Source: Phaeobacter sp. 11ANDIMAR09 (GTDB taxonomy: Bacteria; Pseudomonadota; Alphaproteobacteria; Rhodobacterales; Rhodobacteraceae). Taken from it: DNA of 64,000 bases. Both the position numbers and the translations under genes were made by a program. The stretch covers positions 147,906 to 211,905 of the forward strand of contig NZ_LIKT01000007.1 in assembly GCF_001294455.1 (NCBI RefSeq). The letters are read 5' to 3'. How positions within the stretch are numbered: the stretch's first letter is position 1; the number at the start of each line of letters is the position of its first letter. The notes beneath the pieces are model-generated. The model ran no database searches. It was not told the origin of the DNA and saw only the letters and a list, made by a program, of their open reading frames with translations. Positions 46,709-55,505 of this stretch are shown piece after piece.

Positions 46709-48094
46709 TCACGAATTTACAGTATTGATTATCTGAACAAAGCGGCGGGGCCTGGGCAATGTCGGCGCCACGGCGCTGGGGTCGATCATGCGCACATTTG
46801 CAATGGCGTCTTCGATTTTGCATCGCAGCAGCAGGCTGCCCAGCGGCCCAAAGCGGCCGTTTTCACCATAGAGCTGGGCCTCAATCATCAGGATCAGATG
46901 AATATGACAGCGTTCGACCTCGGCTTCAGTCAACTCCAGCCCCAGAGGCGCAGCCACTTTTTGGGTAAAGTCACGGGCTAGCGTCGCCGGGGCAAGACGC
47001 CCCGACCAATGCGACGGCATCCGCGCCAGTACCGCCTGAATATCGGGACCGTCCAATCCCTGAGGACCAAGATCCCGCGCCGTTCGCGCATCAAGCTCGT
47101 CGATGGTCACGCCGCCTCGGGGCCGGAAGGCAGGTGAAAAGCTGGCCGAAATCCCGGTCTTGGTGCCCTCGCGTGCGGGATCAAAAAACAGCGACCAGTC
47201 AAGCGGCCAACTGCTGAGTTTGCGTTCATGTTTCTGGGGCGAGCGCAGGACCAAAGCGCCGAGGTCGCGCAGTTCGGGGAATTTGTAGGCCTCGCGCGGC
47301 AAAGCATGGAAGGCACGCATCAGCCCATGCTGCATGGTAACCGAGTCAATGACCCTGTATTGTCTCAGCTCCTCCATTGACATCGTCGCGACCTGGGGAT
47401 CAAGGAATTGAGGCAGGAAATCCGCACGGATGATCGCATGCCAGCTATGGAGAACATGGTTGCGCGCCATGGAAAACGCCAGCATGCGACGGTCCTTTAG
47501 GGCCGGGTCCAGCGCATCGTGGAACTGCTGGGCAACCCGGTTGTGGTAGCGCATCATGATCGCTGTGATCCGGTGCAGAATGTGGACATCGCGATTGCGG
47601 GCGTCGGCGATGGCACGAACGCTGGGATCGTCGCGCCGGTGGGGCAGCGTGATGACACTCATCGGGTTGATGCGGAACAATAGGGTCTTTTGATCGTAGA
47701 GATGCGGCAGAACACGCGGACCAGCGCCATAAAGCGTTTCCAGCGTCAGCGGGTTTTCAATGGCATTGTGGCGCTTGGACGGACTGCTGCCAGCGTCGCC
47801 GGGGCGCACCGCATAGGGCACCTGGCTGATCGGCACGCTGTGGCCCATATCATGCCCGATCAATTGCCCCAAGTAGGTGTACCCGGCAGGAATATGCTTC
47901 TTGGATGCGATGCAGGCCTCGCGCCAGGCCTTGTCGGCAAAGTCGATGACTGAATGTACCTCTTCCACCGCCTTGCGATTTTCGCAGCCCTCGCCAGAAT
48001 TTCTCGGAACACTGATCCAACTCTGACTTTGGCAATGACCGGCCTCGCTTTGAAAGGCGGCGATGGTTTCCTCGGCCTCTGTGTCAATTTTCAT
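46709..48094 (-). CDS. Animal-type haem peroxidase (peroxidase-cyclooxygenase superfamily)
   Basis: The 461-aa product carries the landmarks of the superfamily. The distal histidine is H81 in L-G-Q-L-I-G-H-D-M. The R-x-H-N-R helix is at about 182-186 (M-M-R-Y-H-N-R-V-A-Q). Near 211-230 is R-N-H-V-L-H-S-W-H followed by F-L-P-Q-F-L, the match to the conserved helix before the proximal side. The proximal histidine is probably H256 in T-M-Q-H-G-L-M-R, where relatives have R-F-G-H-S. No export signal is seen, so it acts in the cytoplasm or leaves by another route. It lies between the YcaO and the 245-aa genes. Confidence 0.83.
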   Translation of the reverse strand: MKIDTEAEETIAAFQSEAGHCQSQSWISVPRNSGEGCENRKAVEEVHSVIDFADKAWREACIASKKHIPAGYTYLGQLIGHDMGHSVPISQVPYAVRPGDAGSSPSKRHNAIENPLTLETLYGAGPRVLPHLYDQKTLLFRINPMSVITLPHRRDDPSVRAIADARNRDVHILHRITAIMMRYHNRVAQQFHDALDPALKDRRMLAFSMARNHVLHSWHAIIRADFLPQFLDPQVATMSMEELRQYRVIDSVTMQHGLMRAFHALPREAYKFPELRDLGALVLRSPQKHERKLSSWPLDWSLFFDPAREGTKTGISASFSPAFRPRGGVTIDELDARTARDLGPQGLDGPDIQAVLARMPSHWSGRLAPATLARDFTQKVAAPLGLELTEAEVERCHIHLILMIEAQLYGENGRFGPLGSLLLRCKIEDAIANVRMIDPSAVAPTLPRPRRFVQIINTVNS

Positions 48095-48109
48095 TCAACA
48101 ATCCCCCTG

Positions 48110-49006
48110 TTACATGAATGGCGAGCCTTGGCCTTCGAGGCGGCAGGCACTGCTATCCGGCAATGAACAGCACCAGACGCGGCGCAGCTGGCCGGGTGGC
48201 GTAACGTCCCGAAACGTCATCCCCTCGATACTCGCCGCCTCAGGATTGGACAGCGAAGCCTGTGGCTCAATTCCGCCCTCGTCGCGCAGCAGCGCGGGGC
48301 AGCGGCGGGCATAGGTGGCAATCTTGTTTTCGATGGCACTGGTGTCCTGGTCGCTATGCCCGCTGCGCGCGGCGAGCACCTCGCCGAGATTTAGCTCCAT
48401 CAACAGCATCTCGCGCAGTGCCTTGCGTATAGCGCGCTCGGGATCGGTATCCGCACCAAAACCCAGGATCGGGTCCTGTCCGCCAACGCTTTGCGCCCGA
48501 CCGATGCCCACCGTGATGGAGCCGGGGTAGTCTAGGAGCCAGACGCCAGTCTGGCGGCGCAGCGCCGCGCCCTGGCGCACCCTGCTTAGCCAGGCATCAA
48601 TGCCCTGCCCCTCCAGCCACTCCGGCGCGACGGGTAAGGCACTTGTTTGGCCAAACCACCAGGCCCAGATCGCGGCACGTTCATGGGCTTCGAACAGCGC
48701 GAGCTGCTGCGCCATTTCGGCATCTGAATGAGCCGCCATGCCGGTTTGTCCGGTAGCAATCGGGGGCAAATCTGCTGCGCGCAAGGCCGCGTGAGCTGCA
48801 ATTTCGGCCGTTTCACCCAAACAGCACTCCAACGCGTCTTCGCGGGTGTCGCCGGCCCCACTGGCAGTCGCCCGGCCTGTCGTCAAGGCCTGCAGAACGC
48901 AAAGATTTGGCGCCGTCAGAACCTCGCGCCAGTCATGGCGTGTCCAATGCGCAAGCAGCTGGTTGGCGTCCTTGATGCTCTGTTCCTTGCAATCGGGTTC
49001 TCCCAT
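48110..49006 (-). CDS. Compact YcaO-domain protein (possible azoline-forming or amidine-forming enzyme)
   Basis: The YcaO features in this 298-aa product are G-R-A-T-A-S-G-A-G-D-T-R-E-D-A-L (about 39-54) leading to G-E-T-A-E-I, then F-E-A-H-E-R-A-A-I-W-A-W-W (the family's E-x-x-E-R-x-A with W-W) and G-F-G-A-D-T-D-P-E-R-A-I-R-K-A-L-R-E near the end. The Glu residues that bind Mg-ATP in YcaO enzymes are present. The N-terminal and central parts are shorter than usual. YcaO enzymes activate peptide amides with ATP to form azolines, thioamides or amidines. No partner E1-like, TfuA or SagB gene is seen. The ATG at 49006 is preferred; the frame is open to 49168. It is the first gene of the operon. 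Confidence 0.75.
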   Translation of the reverse strand: MGEPDCKEQSIKDANQLLAHWTRHDWREVLTAPNLCVLQALTTGRATASGAGDTREDALECCLGETAEIAAHAALRAADLPPIATGQTGMAAHSDAEMAQQLALFEAHERAAIWAWWFGQTSALPVAPEWLEGQGIDAWLSRVRQGAALRRQTGVWLLDYPGSITVGIGRAQSVGGQDPILGFGADTDPERAIRKALREMLLMELNLGEVLAARSGHSDQDTSAIENKIATYARRCPALLRDEGGIEPQASLSNPEAASIEGMTFRDVTPPGQLRRVWCCSLPDSSACRLEGQGSPFM

Positions 49007-49391
49007 GCCTTGGAATTCCTTTGTGTTCTGCCCTACCGTTCCCAGTCCTGTTGTCCGGTCTAGGTCGGGGCTGTGAATTTCCTGTGACCCGGGCCGACAC
49101 CGGGAACCCGGCTCTGCGTCTGGGTGTTTTCGCTCGCGGCACAACCAACCAGTCGACATAATCCACAAAGAGATTTAGGAAAGGGCGCGGGCTGATACGG
49201 ATCCCTGGTTCAGACATTGACCAGGTCTCAACCTAGATCGCACAGGTTGTCTAAGGCGGCGATGGCGGGCGGGGTATCGGCTTCGGCCTTTGCGCCCGAT
49301 CTGCTGCCAGATCCATCGAGAGGACCGCCAACGCTCAAAGGCCCATGCGCGATCAAGAGCTGCAGCATGGGCTTTGCTTATGTGGCGCTCA
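49007..49391. promoter_or_regulatory. Promoter region of the YcaO operon
   Basis: This 385-base gap separates the YcaO gene and the end of the EamA gene, both on the minus strand. It holds the upstream region of the YcaO operon. An alternative upstream start for YcaO at 49168 lies in it. The SARP-like regulator is the obvious candidate to bind here, but I see no clear direct-repeat site. Confidence 0.4.
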
Positions 49392-50285
49392 TCAACTGAC
49401 CTTAGAGGCCTGTGTTCCTGGCGGTTGACGATCGCGCAATGTCGTGACCCACATTGCGGCAAGGATCATCAGCGTAGAGAGGTAGAATGCCCCTTCTGGC
49501 AGCAAGCCAAACAGCAAGAAATCCGCAAGGACCGCAAAGATCAGCGAGAGATATTCAAAGGGCGCAAGTTTTGAAATCTCGCTGTGCTGCAGGGCCAGGG
49601 TCATCATGATATGCGCGATGCCGCCCGCGATCCCTGCACCGCAGAGATAGATGAGCTGCAGTGGTTCAGGGCGGACCCAGCCCCAGACCACCGAAACCGC
49701 GCCGACACAGGCGCAGGTCAGCGCAAAGTAAAAGGCGATCGCCCCGGCGTTTTCTGTCTGGGCCAGACTGCGGATCTGGATCTTGGCCCCTGCTGTAAAA
49801 ACCGCCATGCCAAAGGCCAGGACCACTCCGGTCAGATAGGCTTGATCCAGCTCAGCGGACTGGACACCCGGCACCACCAGGACCAGCATGCCCAGAAACC
49901 CCAGAACCACAGCACACCAGCGCATACTATTCACTTGCTCCCCCAAAAGGAAACGCGCCAGTACGACGGCCAAAACCGGAGCCAGGTAGCCGATGATCGA
50001 GGCATGGGCCAGGGGCAGGTACTTCAGCGAAGCAAAGGAGGCAAAAAGCGCCGCGCAGCCCAGGAGGCAGCGCAGGATATGGGCGATAGGGCGTTTTGTG
50101 CGCAAACCACTGGGGAAATCTCCTGTCCACATCAGGAAGAACACCAGCGGTATCAGGGCAACGGCACTGCGAAAAAACACCACCTGGCCCAGTGGCACCG
50201 CATCCGCGAGCAGCTTCACAAAGATGACCATCACCGTGAAAAAGAAAGTCGCGCCGATGCGTAGTGCAATGCCCGTTGCTTCCAT
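49392..50285 (-). CDS. EamA/DMT family transporter, last gene of the metal-type ABC operon
   Basis: This 297-aa membrane protein has about ten hydrophobic segments in two repeated EamA halves. Its first half has the family's F-F-R-S-A-V-A-L-I-P and A-x-x-x-I-G-Y-L-A-P-V runs. It starts only 16 bases after the NikC-type permease and is co-directional. DMT-family proteins export metabolites, including metallophores in cnt-type systems. Here an exporter for a metal-chelating compound taken back up by the ABC importer is an attractive but unproven reading. Confidence 0.88.
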   Translation of the reverse strand: MEATGIALRIGATFFFTVMVIFVKLLADAVPLGQVVFFRSAVALIPLVFFLMWTGDFPSGLRTKRPIAHILRCLLGCAALFASFASLKYLPLAHASIIGYLAPVLAVVLARFLLGEQVNSMRWCAVVLGFLGMLVLVVPGVQSAELDQAYLTGVVLAFGMAVFTAGAKIQIRSLAQTENAGAIAFYFALTCACVGAVSVVWGWVRPEPLQLIYLCGAGIAGGIAHIMMTLALQHSEISKLAPFEYLSLIFAVLADFLLFGLLPEGAFYLSTLMILAAMWVTTLRDRQPPGTQASKVS

Positions 50286-50301
50286 TTTTCTGCCTCCAAG
50301 G

Positions 50302-51147
50302 TTATTTTTTTGCCGCCAAAAGGTCTCGAAACCGGTCGCCCGTCAAGTTGATAACCAGGACTGAAACCAGCACCGCGAGGCCAGGAAAAACCATCAGATG
50401 CGGGGCGGTCTGCATATAGGCTTTGCCATCCAGCAGCATCGCCCCCCATTCCGCAGCGGGGGGGTGCACCCCAAACCCCAAAAAGCTGAGACCAGAGACC
50501 GCCAGGATGGTGCGCGACCAGCTGCTGGTCCACAGAACCAGCAGGGAGGGAACAACATTTGGCAGAATATGGCGCACCAGGATCAGCCCCCCTGACAGGC
50601 CGTTCAGCCGCGCTTGGGTGACAAAATCCTGCTCTGCGATTGTTTTTGCCAGGCTGCGGGACAGGCGGGTGAATTTCATCCAACTCACCAGCGACAGGGC
50701 AATCACCAGATTGGCCGTGCTGGGGCCAAACAAGCCCGCAAAAGTCACCGCTGCAATCAGCTCAGGAAAAGCAAAAAAGCTGTCGGTGACCCGCATCAGG
50801 GCCAAATCGGGCAAACGCCCGGCTGCTCCCGCCACCAGGCCAAGGAACGTGCCAACAACCAGCCCCGCCAGCGAGACAACAAGGGACAGCCCCAAAGACC
50901 AGAAGGTGCCAAAGAGCAGCCGGGTGCCAATGTCGCGGCCCAGATGATCGGTGCCAAACCAATGCGCCGCTGACGGAGGGGACAACCGGTTGAGGAAATC
51001 GGCCTCGGTCGGACCATAGGGGGTGGCCCAAAGCCCTGTACAAAGGGCCAGCGCCAAAAGCGCTATGCCCCCCAGGGTTCTTTGGGTGAACCGGAACAGC
51101 GGGCTCGGCTCTGTTTTGGATTGGGTCTGGAGGCTTGAAAGGGTCAT
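50302..51147 (-). CDS. Nickel/peptide-type ABC transporter permease, NikC/DppC type
   Basis: The 281-aa membrane protein has an N-terminal helix near residues 29-45, the L-x-x-x-D-x-x-G-R-D-I-G-T-R-like motif after residue 65 (F-G-T-D-H-L-G-R-D) and an EAA loop (F-V-T-Q-A-R-L-N-G-L) near 180. Its size is closer to NikC than to DppC. The start overlaps the partner permease gene by 4 bases. Confidence 0.88.
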   Translation of the reverse strand: MTLSSLQTQSKTEPSPLFRFTQRTLGGIALLALALCTGLWATPYGPTEADFLNRLSPPSAAHWFGTDHLGRDIGTRLLFGTFWSLGLSLVVSLAGLVVGTFLGLVAGAAGRLPDLALMRVTDSFFAFPELIAAVTFAGLFGPSTANLVIALSLVSWMKFTRLSRSLAKTIAEQDFVTQARLNGLSGGLILVRHILPNVVPSLLVLWTSSWSRTILAVSGLSFLGFGVHPPAAEWGAMLLDGKAYMQTAPHLMVFPGLAVLVSVLVINLTGDRFRDLLAAKK

Positions 51148-52091
51148 GAGGTGTTCCTTTCCCTCTGCCGGGTCGGGTCACTGGCGGCCTGCAGCGCATC
51201 GACCAATGAGTTGATGACGACATAGGCGGTGGCAAAGAACATCACCAGAAACATCACCACCGGCAGATCTCGCGACAGCACCGAACCGGCCAAAAGGGAG
51301 CCGAGACCGGAGCGGGCAAAGGTCAGTTCGACGATGATTGCGCCTTCCAGAAGGCTGGCCAGATCCAGCCCTATCATGGTCAGAGCCGGGACCATGGCGT
51401 GCCGCAACACATGGCGAAAGAAGATTTCGCGCTCCGGGATACCACGCAGGCGCAGTGTTTCGACAAAGGCCTGGCTGCCGGCTTCCAGCATGAAACTGCG
51501 CAACAGCCGCGTTTGCGAGGCCATGACCCAAAAGGCCAGCGTCAGAGCTGGCAAAACCAGATGCGCCAGACTGCCGGTTCCATAGGACGGCGCCCAGCCC
51601 AGATGCACCGCAACGCCGAGAATGAGAAGCAGCCCCAGCCAATAGCTGGGCATGGCAGCCCCAATTGAGGACAGCAAAACCGCACCGCGATCCAGCCAGC
51701 TTCCCGGATTGCGCACCGCCAAACTGGCGAGACAAAAGGCGACAAGCAGCCCTATCCCCAGAGAGGAAAAAGCCAGCGTCACTGTTTCCCCCAGATTGGC
51801 GGTAAAGATCTCCCAAACCGGCGTTTGCGAAGAATATGAGAGGCCAAAATCCCCGCGCAGCACATCGCCAAGCCAATGCAGGTACTGAACCGTAAAAGGC
51901 GCCTCAAGAAGGAATTCATCGCGGATGGCCTGCAGGAGCTCGGGTGGGAAGGCAATCTCTTCGGGGTAGCGCGCATGGGCAATTGCAGTGGCGCGGTCGC
52001 CGGGGGCAAAATAGCTGAGCGTGAAGGTGATCAGACTGACCCCCAGGAGCACAAGAACAAGCCCCGAAAGGCGCGAGAGAAGCTGTTTCAT
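51144..52091 (-). CDS. Nickel/peptide-type ABC transporter permease, NikB/DppB type
   Basis: The 315-aa membrane protein shows the N-terminal helix, the periplasmic loop with G-D-V-L-R-G-D-F-G-L-S-Y-S-S, the EAA loop (F-V-E-T-L-R-L-R-G-I) and the family end motif F-A-R-S-G-L-G-S-L-L in the place where NikB has a W-P-G-(M/L)-G-like turn. It forms the channel with the NikC-type protein and overlaps both neighbours by 4 bases. Confidence 0.88.
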   Translation of the reverse strand: MKQLLSRLSGLVLVLLGVSLITFTLSYFAPGDRATAIAHARYPEEIAFPPELLQAIRDEFLLEAPFTVQYLHWLGDVLRGDFGLSYSSQTPVWEIFTANLGETVTLAFSSLGIGLLVAFCLASLAVRNPGSWLDRGAVLLSSIGAAMPSYWLGLLLILGVAVHLGWAPSYGTGSLAHLVLPALTLAFWVMASQTRLLRSFMLEAGSQAFVETLRLRGIPEREIFFRHVLRHAMVPALTMIGLDLASLLEGAIIVELTFARSGLGSLLAGSVLSRDLPVVMFLVMFFATAYVVINSLVDALQAASDPTRQRERNTS

Positions 52092-52876
52092 GCCGTCTCC
52101 TTCGTGAAATCCAAAGTCCCCAAACGACGCGCGGCCCCGATCAATGCGGCGGCATAGGCGCTGTCGGGTTGATCAAAGAAGGCATTGCGCGATTGATAGG
52201 CCTCTACCTGCCCCTGTCGCAGCACCAGAATCCGATCCGCATAGGCAGCGGCAAAGCCTAAGTCATGGGTGACCACGATATAGGCGGTCTGGGTTTTGCG
52301 CCGCAGGGCATCCATCTGCCGGGCAATCTTCTTTTGTACCAGGGCATCCAATGCGCTGAGCGGTTCATCAAAAAAGATCAGCCGCGGCCGGGCAATCAGC
52401 GCCCGCGCCAAACAGGCTCGCTGCGCCTGCCCCAGCGAGACCTGCCCGGGCAAACGGTGATAGAAACCCGGTTCCAACTCCACCTCTGACAGGGCCTCCA
52501 GTACCGCCACCTTGCGGGCTTGAGCCGAGATTTTTTGAGTGTGGAGGCTTTCGCCGATAGAGGTGCCAAGCGTAAGCTGCGGGTTCAAAGCCGCAAGCGG
52601 ATCCTGCATGACCCAGCGACTTTGCGGCAGACCGGTCATTGCGGGCACTGCCCCGGATATGCGGACCTTCGCAGGTGAAAACGCCAGACTGCGGCATGTT
52701 GCAGGCAAAAAGCCCTGCAAAGCCTTCAGCAATGTCGATTTTCCTGCGCCGCTCTCCCCGATTACACAGACCATTTCTGCCGCTGCGACGCCAAAAGACA
52801 CATCCCGCAGCAGGGTTTTGCCGCCAAGGTCCACACAGAGGCCTTCTAGGTGAAACAGCAGATTATTCGGCGGCAT
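52088..52876 (-). CDS. Nickel/peptide-type ABC transporter ATP-binding protein, NikE type
   Basis: This 262-aa ATPase has Walker A G-E-S-G-A-G-K-S-T, a signature region V-S-L-G-Q-A-Q-R in place of L-S-G-G-Q, and Walker B L-I-F-F-D-E-P. The short form without the Cys-rich C-terminal domain resembles NikE and CntF. The start at 52876 overlaps the upstream ATPase by 14 bases. The variant signature (S-L-G-Q) may weaken hydrolysis at one site. Confidence 0.87.
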   Translation of the reverse strand: MPPNNLLFHLEGLCVDLGGKTLLRDVSFGVAAAEMVCVIGESGAGKSTLLKALQGFLPATCRSLAFSPAKVRISGAVPAMTGLPQSRWVMQDPLAALNPQLTLGTSIGESLHTQKISAQARKVAVLEALSEVELEPGFYHRLPGQVSLGQAQRACLARALIARPRLIFFDEPLSALDALVQKKIARQMDALRRKTQTAYIVVTHDLGFAAAYADRILVLRQGQVEAYQSRNAFFDQPDSAYAAALIGAARRLGTLDFTKETA

Positions 52877-53627
52877 GACGACGATCCAGTTCGGCCCGGT
52901 GCCAGCCTCGATAGGAAACCAACTCACGGGAATAGGGGTGTTTTGGATCGCAGAGCAATTGATCTGCCGAGCCAGATTCAACAACGCGCCCCGCCTGCAT
53001 GATGGCGATCTGGTTGGCAAAACGCGCCGCCAGGGAGAGATCATGGGTCACCATCATCACCGCGATATTGCGTTCTTTGGACAATCGTTGGGTTTCCTGC
53101 AGGACCTGCGCTGCAATCAGCGGATCCAGCGCCGAAGTGGGTTCATCCAGGATCAGCAGCTTTGGCGCATCCGCCAGCGCCATAGCCAAGAGCAGGCGTT
53201 GCTGCATCCCGCGGCTCCATTGGTGCGGATAACTGGAGCCCAGGTCCGGCAGGCCCAGGGCCGCCAGGATCTCGCGCCGGTCTCTGCCAGCCGCCACCTG
53301 ATTGTGACGCGCCAGCTGATCCCACTGCCAGCGCAGACGGCGCAACGGGTCAAACCCATGGGCCGGGCTTTGGGGAACAAAGGCGATGCCAGCCATTCGT
53401 GCCTTGTTTGCATCCGCAAACCTGCGCGCCTGGCCGTTGAATTCGATCTGCCCCGCAGTTGGGCGCGCCGGGCGTAAGAGGCCCATGACCGCCCTGAGCA
53501 GGGTCGATTTACCCGCACCCGACCCCCCAACAACTGCCAGCCAATCCGACTGCGCCATCTCTAGATTGACATCCTGCAGAATTTCCTGCCCGCCAATACT
53601 GGCGGACAGGTCCTTTATTCTCAGCAT
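52863..53627 (-). CDS. Nickel/peptide-type ABC transporter ATP-binding protein, NikD type
   Basis: This 254-aa ATPase has Walker A G-G-S-G-A-G-K-S-T, a signature W-S-R-G-M-Q-Q-R and Walker B L-L-I-L-D-E-P-T-S-A-L-D. It is half-size, like NikD/CntD. The ATG at 53627 lacks a good ribosome-binding site. A TTG at 53648 has GGAG upstream and would overlap the binding-protein gene, so the true start may be that one. Confidence 0.87.
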   Translation of the reverse strand: MLRIKDLSASIGGQEILQDVNLEMAQSDWLAVVGGSGAGKSTLLRAVMGLLRPARPTAGQIEFNGQARRFADANKARMAGIAFVPQSPAHGFDPLRRLRWQWDQLARHNQVAAGRDRREILAALGLPDLGSSYPHQWSRGMQQRLLLAMALADAPKLLILDEPTSALDPLIAAQVLQETQRLSKERNIAVMMVTHDLSLAARFANQIAIMQAGRVVESGSADQLLCDPKHPYSRELVSYRGWHRAELDRRHAAE

Positions 53628-53637
53628 GGGGGCTGGG

Positions 53638-55209
53638 TTAGTCGGCAATTGCCAGCTCCGGGTTGGCCAGGTAGGTTTCCGCCGGGTGAATCCGATAGCC
53701 CTGCACCTTGCCGCTGCCCACCGAAACCTGGGTCTTGTGGAACAAAGGAATTACGGGCAGGTCGCGGTTGATGATCGCCTGAACTTGGGCATAGACGGGC
53801 CTGCGCTCTTCGCTGGAAAACAGGCCGCGGCCCTTCTCCAACAGAGCGTCCAGCTCTGGATTGGAATAGCCCGAGACATTATAGCTGCCGCCAGTGGCCA
53901 CCAGGGTACTGGGGAAGTAGTCCGGGTCTCCCAAAGGCGCTGTGCCCCAAGCCTGCAAGTGCATGTCGATTTCGCCGGCATTCAGCGCTTCGTTATTGGC
54001 GCCAAATTCACCCATGGCAATCTCTGCCCCCAGGCCAATCTGCTGCAGCATGATCTGCGAGATCTCAAGCGTTGGCTTCAAGGCAGCGCGCCCTTCATAG
54101 CTGCGCAGTTTCAGCACGATGTCCTCTCCATCCAGCTCGCGGATACCATTGCCGTCGCTGTCAATGATGCCTGCTTCATCCAGCAGCGCCTGTGCCTTGG
54201 CCGCGTCATAGGACAGGGTGATATCCCCGTTGACCCAGGATTTCATGCTGGCTGGAAAAATACCATTGGCCGACTGGCCACCTACACCTGCAAGGGTCGC
54301 CGCAACGATGGTGTCGCGGTCCAGCCCCAAAGAGACAGCGTTTAGCACGGTCTTATTCGACAGGGGGCCGGCGCTCAGGCGCGGCTGGAAGAAGAACAAC
54401 CTTGAGGTTGCTTCTGAAAACAACTGCCCCTTGCCCTGATCCTGAAGCTTGGCAAAATCCGGTTCCGGATAGTGGGTCACCAGATCGACATCACCTGCCT
54501 GCAGGGCGAGTGCGGCAACCGAAGGGTCGCTGATGGCATCAATCACCAATCGGTCCAGTTTGGGGGCGCCGCCCCAATAGTCAGCAAAGTCAGTAACCAC
54601 ATAGGTTTTTTCGGCTTCGGCCTTTTCAAACACAAAGGGGCCGGTGCCAACCAGCGGCAGCGCCTCTGTTCCCTCTTTCATCACCGCCGCCGAGGGTTCC
54701 GTCAGCGACCACAAGAAGGCGGAGCTTGGTGAGTGGGTGCGAAAGATCAGGGTCTTGTCGTCGACCAATTCAATCGAAGCGATATTCAGCAGTTTGACCA
54801 GACGGGGGTTGTTGCCGGGGTGGCCTTCCTCACTCAGCTTTTCGAAGGAGGCCTTGACCGCCTGGGCGGTGACCGGGGTGCCATCGTGGAACAGAACCCC
54901 CTCACGCAGGGAGATTTTCCATTCCAGCTCCGAGATGTTTTCAAAAGCCGTTGCCAGACGCGGCTGCAGGGTCATGTCATACCCGATGCCAATCAGCGTT
55001 TCCGAAACACCAGCCCGATTGCTTAGCCAGCCGTTTTGGCGGGCGCGCGGATCAGGGGTATCGCTTTTGGGTCCAAATGGAGCCGCAATCACCATCTCTT
55101 TTGCGGTTTCAGCGCTGGCCATTGTGGGCGCAGAGCAAAGCAGAGCTGCGGCACAGGCCCCTGCAGCAAAAGTTGTTTTGGCCCAGAAGGTGCGGGAAGG
55201 GTTTGGCAT
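53638..55209 (-). CDS. Nickel/peptide-type ABC transporter substrate-binding protein (family 5)
   Basis: The 523-aa periplasmic protein has a signal peptide of about 33 residues ending A-S-A. Family-5 landmarks include G-V-L-F-H-D-G-T-P-V-T near residue 105 and Y-W-G-G-A-P-K-L-D-R near 210. The length matches NikA and CntA and the ATPases are NikDE-sized, so nickel, cobalt or a metal-metallophore complex is a good guess, with peptides as the alternative. It heads the five-gene importer operon plus EamA, and its stop lies 10 bases upstream of the ATG chosen for the NikD-type gene. Confidence 0.88.
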   Translation of the reverse strand: MPNPSRTFWAKTTFAAGACAAALLCSAPTMASAETAKEMVIAAPFGPKSDTPDPRARQNGWLSNRAGVSETLIGIGYDMTLQPRLATAFENISELEWKISLREGVLFHDGTPVTAQAVKASFEKLSEEGHPGNNPRLVKLLNIASIELVDDKTLIFRTHSPSSAFLWSLTEPSAAVMKEGTEALPLVGTGPFVFEKAEAEKTYVVTDFADYWGGAPKLDRLVIDAISDPSVAALALQAGDVDLVTHYPEPDFAKLQDQGKGQLFSEATSRLFFFQPRLSAGPLSNKTVLNAVSLGLDRDTIVAATLAGVGGQSANGIFPASMKSWVNGDITLSYDAAKAQALLDEAGIIDSDGNGIRELDGEDIVLKLRSYEGRAALKPTLEISQIMLQQIGLGAEIAMGEFGANNEALNAGEIDMHLQAWGTAPLGDPDYFPSTLVATGGSYNVSGYSNPELDALLEKGRGLFSSEERRPVYAQVQAIINRDLPVIPLFHKTQVSVGSGKVQGYRIHPAETYLANPELAIAD

Positions 55210-55307
55210 ATCCGTGGTCCTTAATTTCCGACAAAGTAAGTCGGGTATGACCAGTAACGATAATGTAATAACATCACAAGTATTTGTTTGAGAGGCTCCC
55301 CCAAAAC

Positions 55308-55344
55308 CCAGGAGACGAAAGATTGCACCTTTTTCGTCTCCTGG
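55308..55344. repeat. Perfect 13-bp inverted repeat beside the transposase remnant
   Basis: Arms CCAGGAGACGAAA (55308-55320) and TTTCGTCTCCTGG (55332-55344) are exact inverted copies around an 11-base loop. It lies 99 bases before the NikA-type gene start and at the edge of the IS5-type remnant. A long-stem RNA hairpin, an operator or IS debris are all possible. Confidence 0.55.
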
Positions 55345-55349
55345 AGCAC

Positions 55350-55505
55350 CGTGCCTTAGACAAGCGCCGCTACAAACGCCGCAATCGGATTGTGATCATG
55401 TTTGGCAGAGTGAAAGACCAGCGCCCTGTGGCGAAGTGGTGCGACAGGTGTTCCAAATTCTTCCTCTTAGCCATCGCTCTCGCCACTTTGGCCAAGTCTA
55501 CTGGT
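55350..55505 (+). pseudogene. IS5-family transposase remnant (C-terminal piece)
   Basis: In one frame the DNA encodes D-K-R-R-Y-K-R-R-N-R-I-V-I-M-F-G-R-V-K-D followed by V-A-K-W-C-D-R-C and F-F-L-A-I-A-L-A. This matches the conserved C-terminal block of IS5-group transposases (R-N-R-I-E-I-M-F-G-R-L-K-D ... R-Y-D-R-C). The N-terminal part, including the first two acidic catalytic residues, is missing, and no intact terminal repeats are seen. It is a dead fragment that marks past insertion. Confidence 0.75.
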
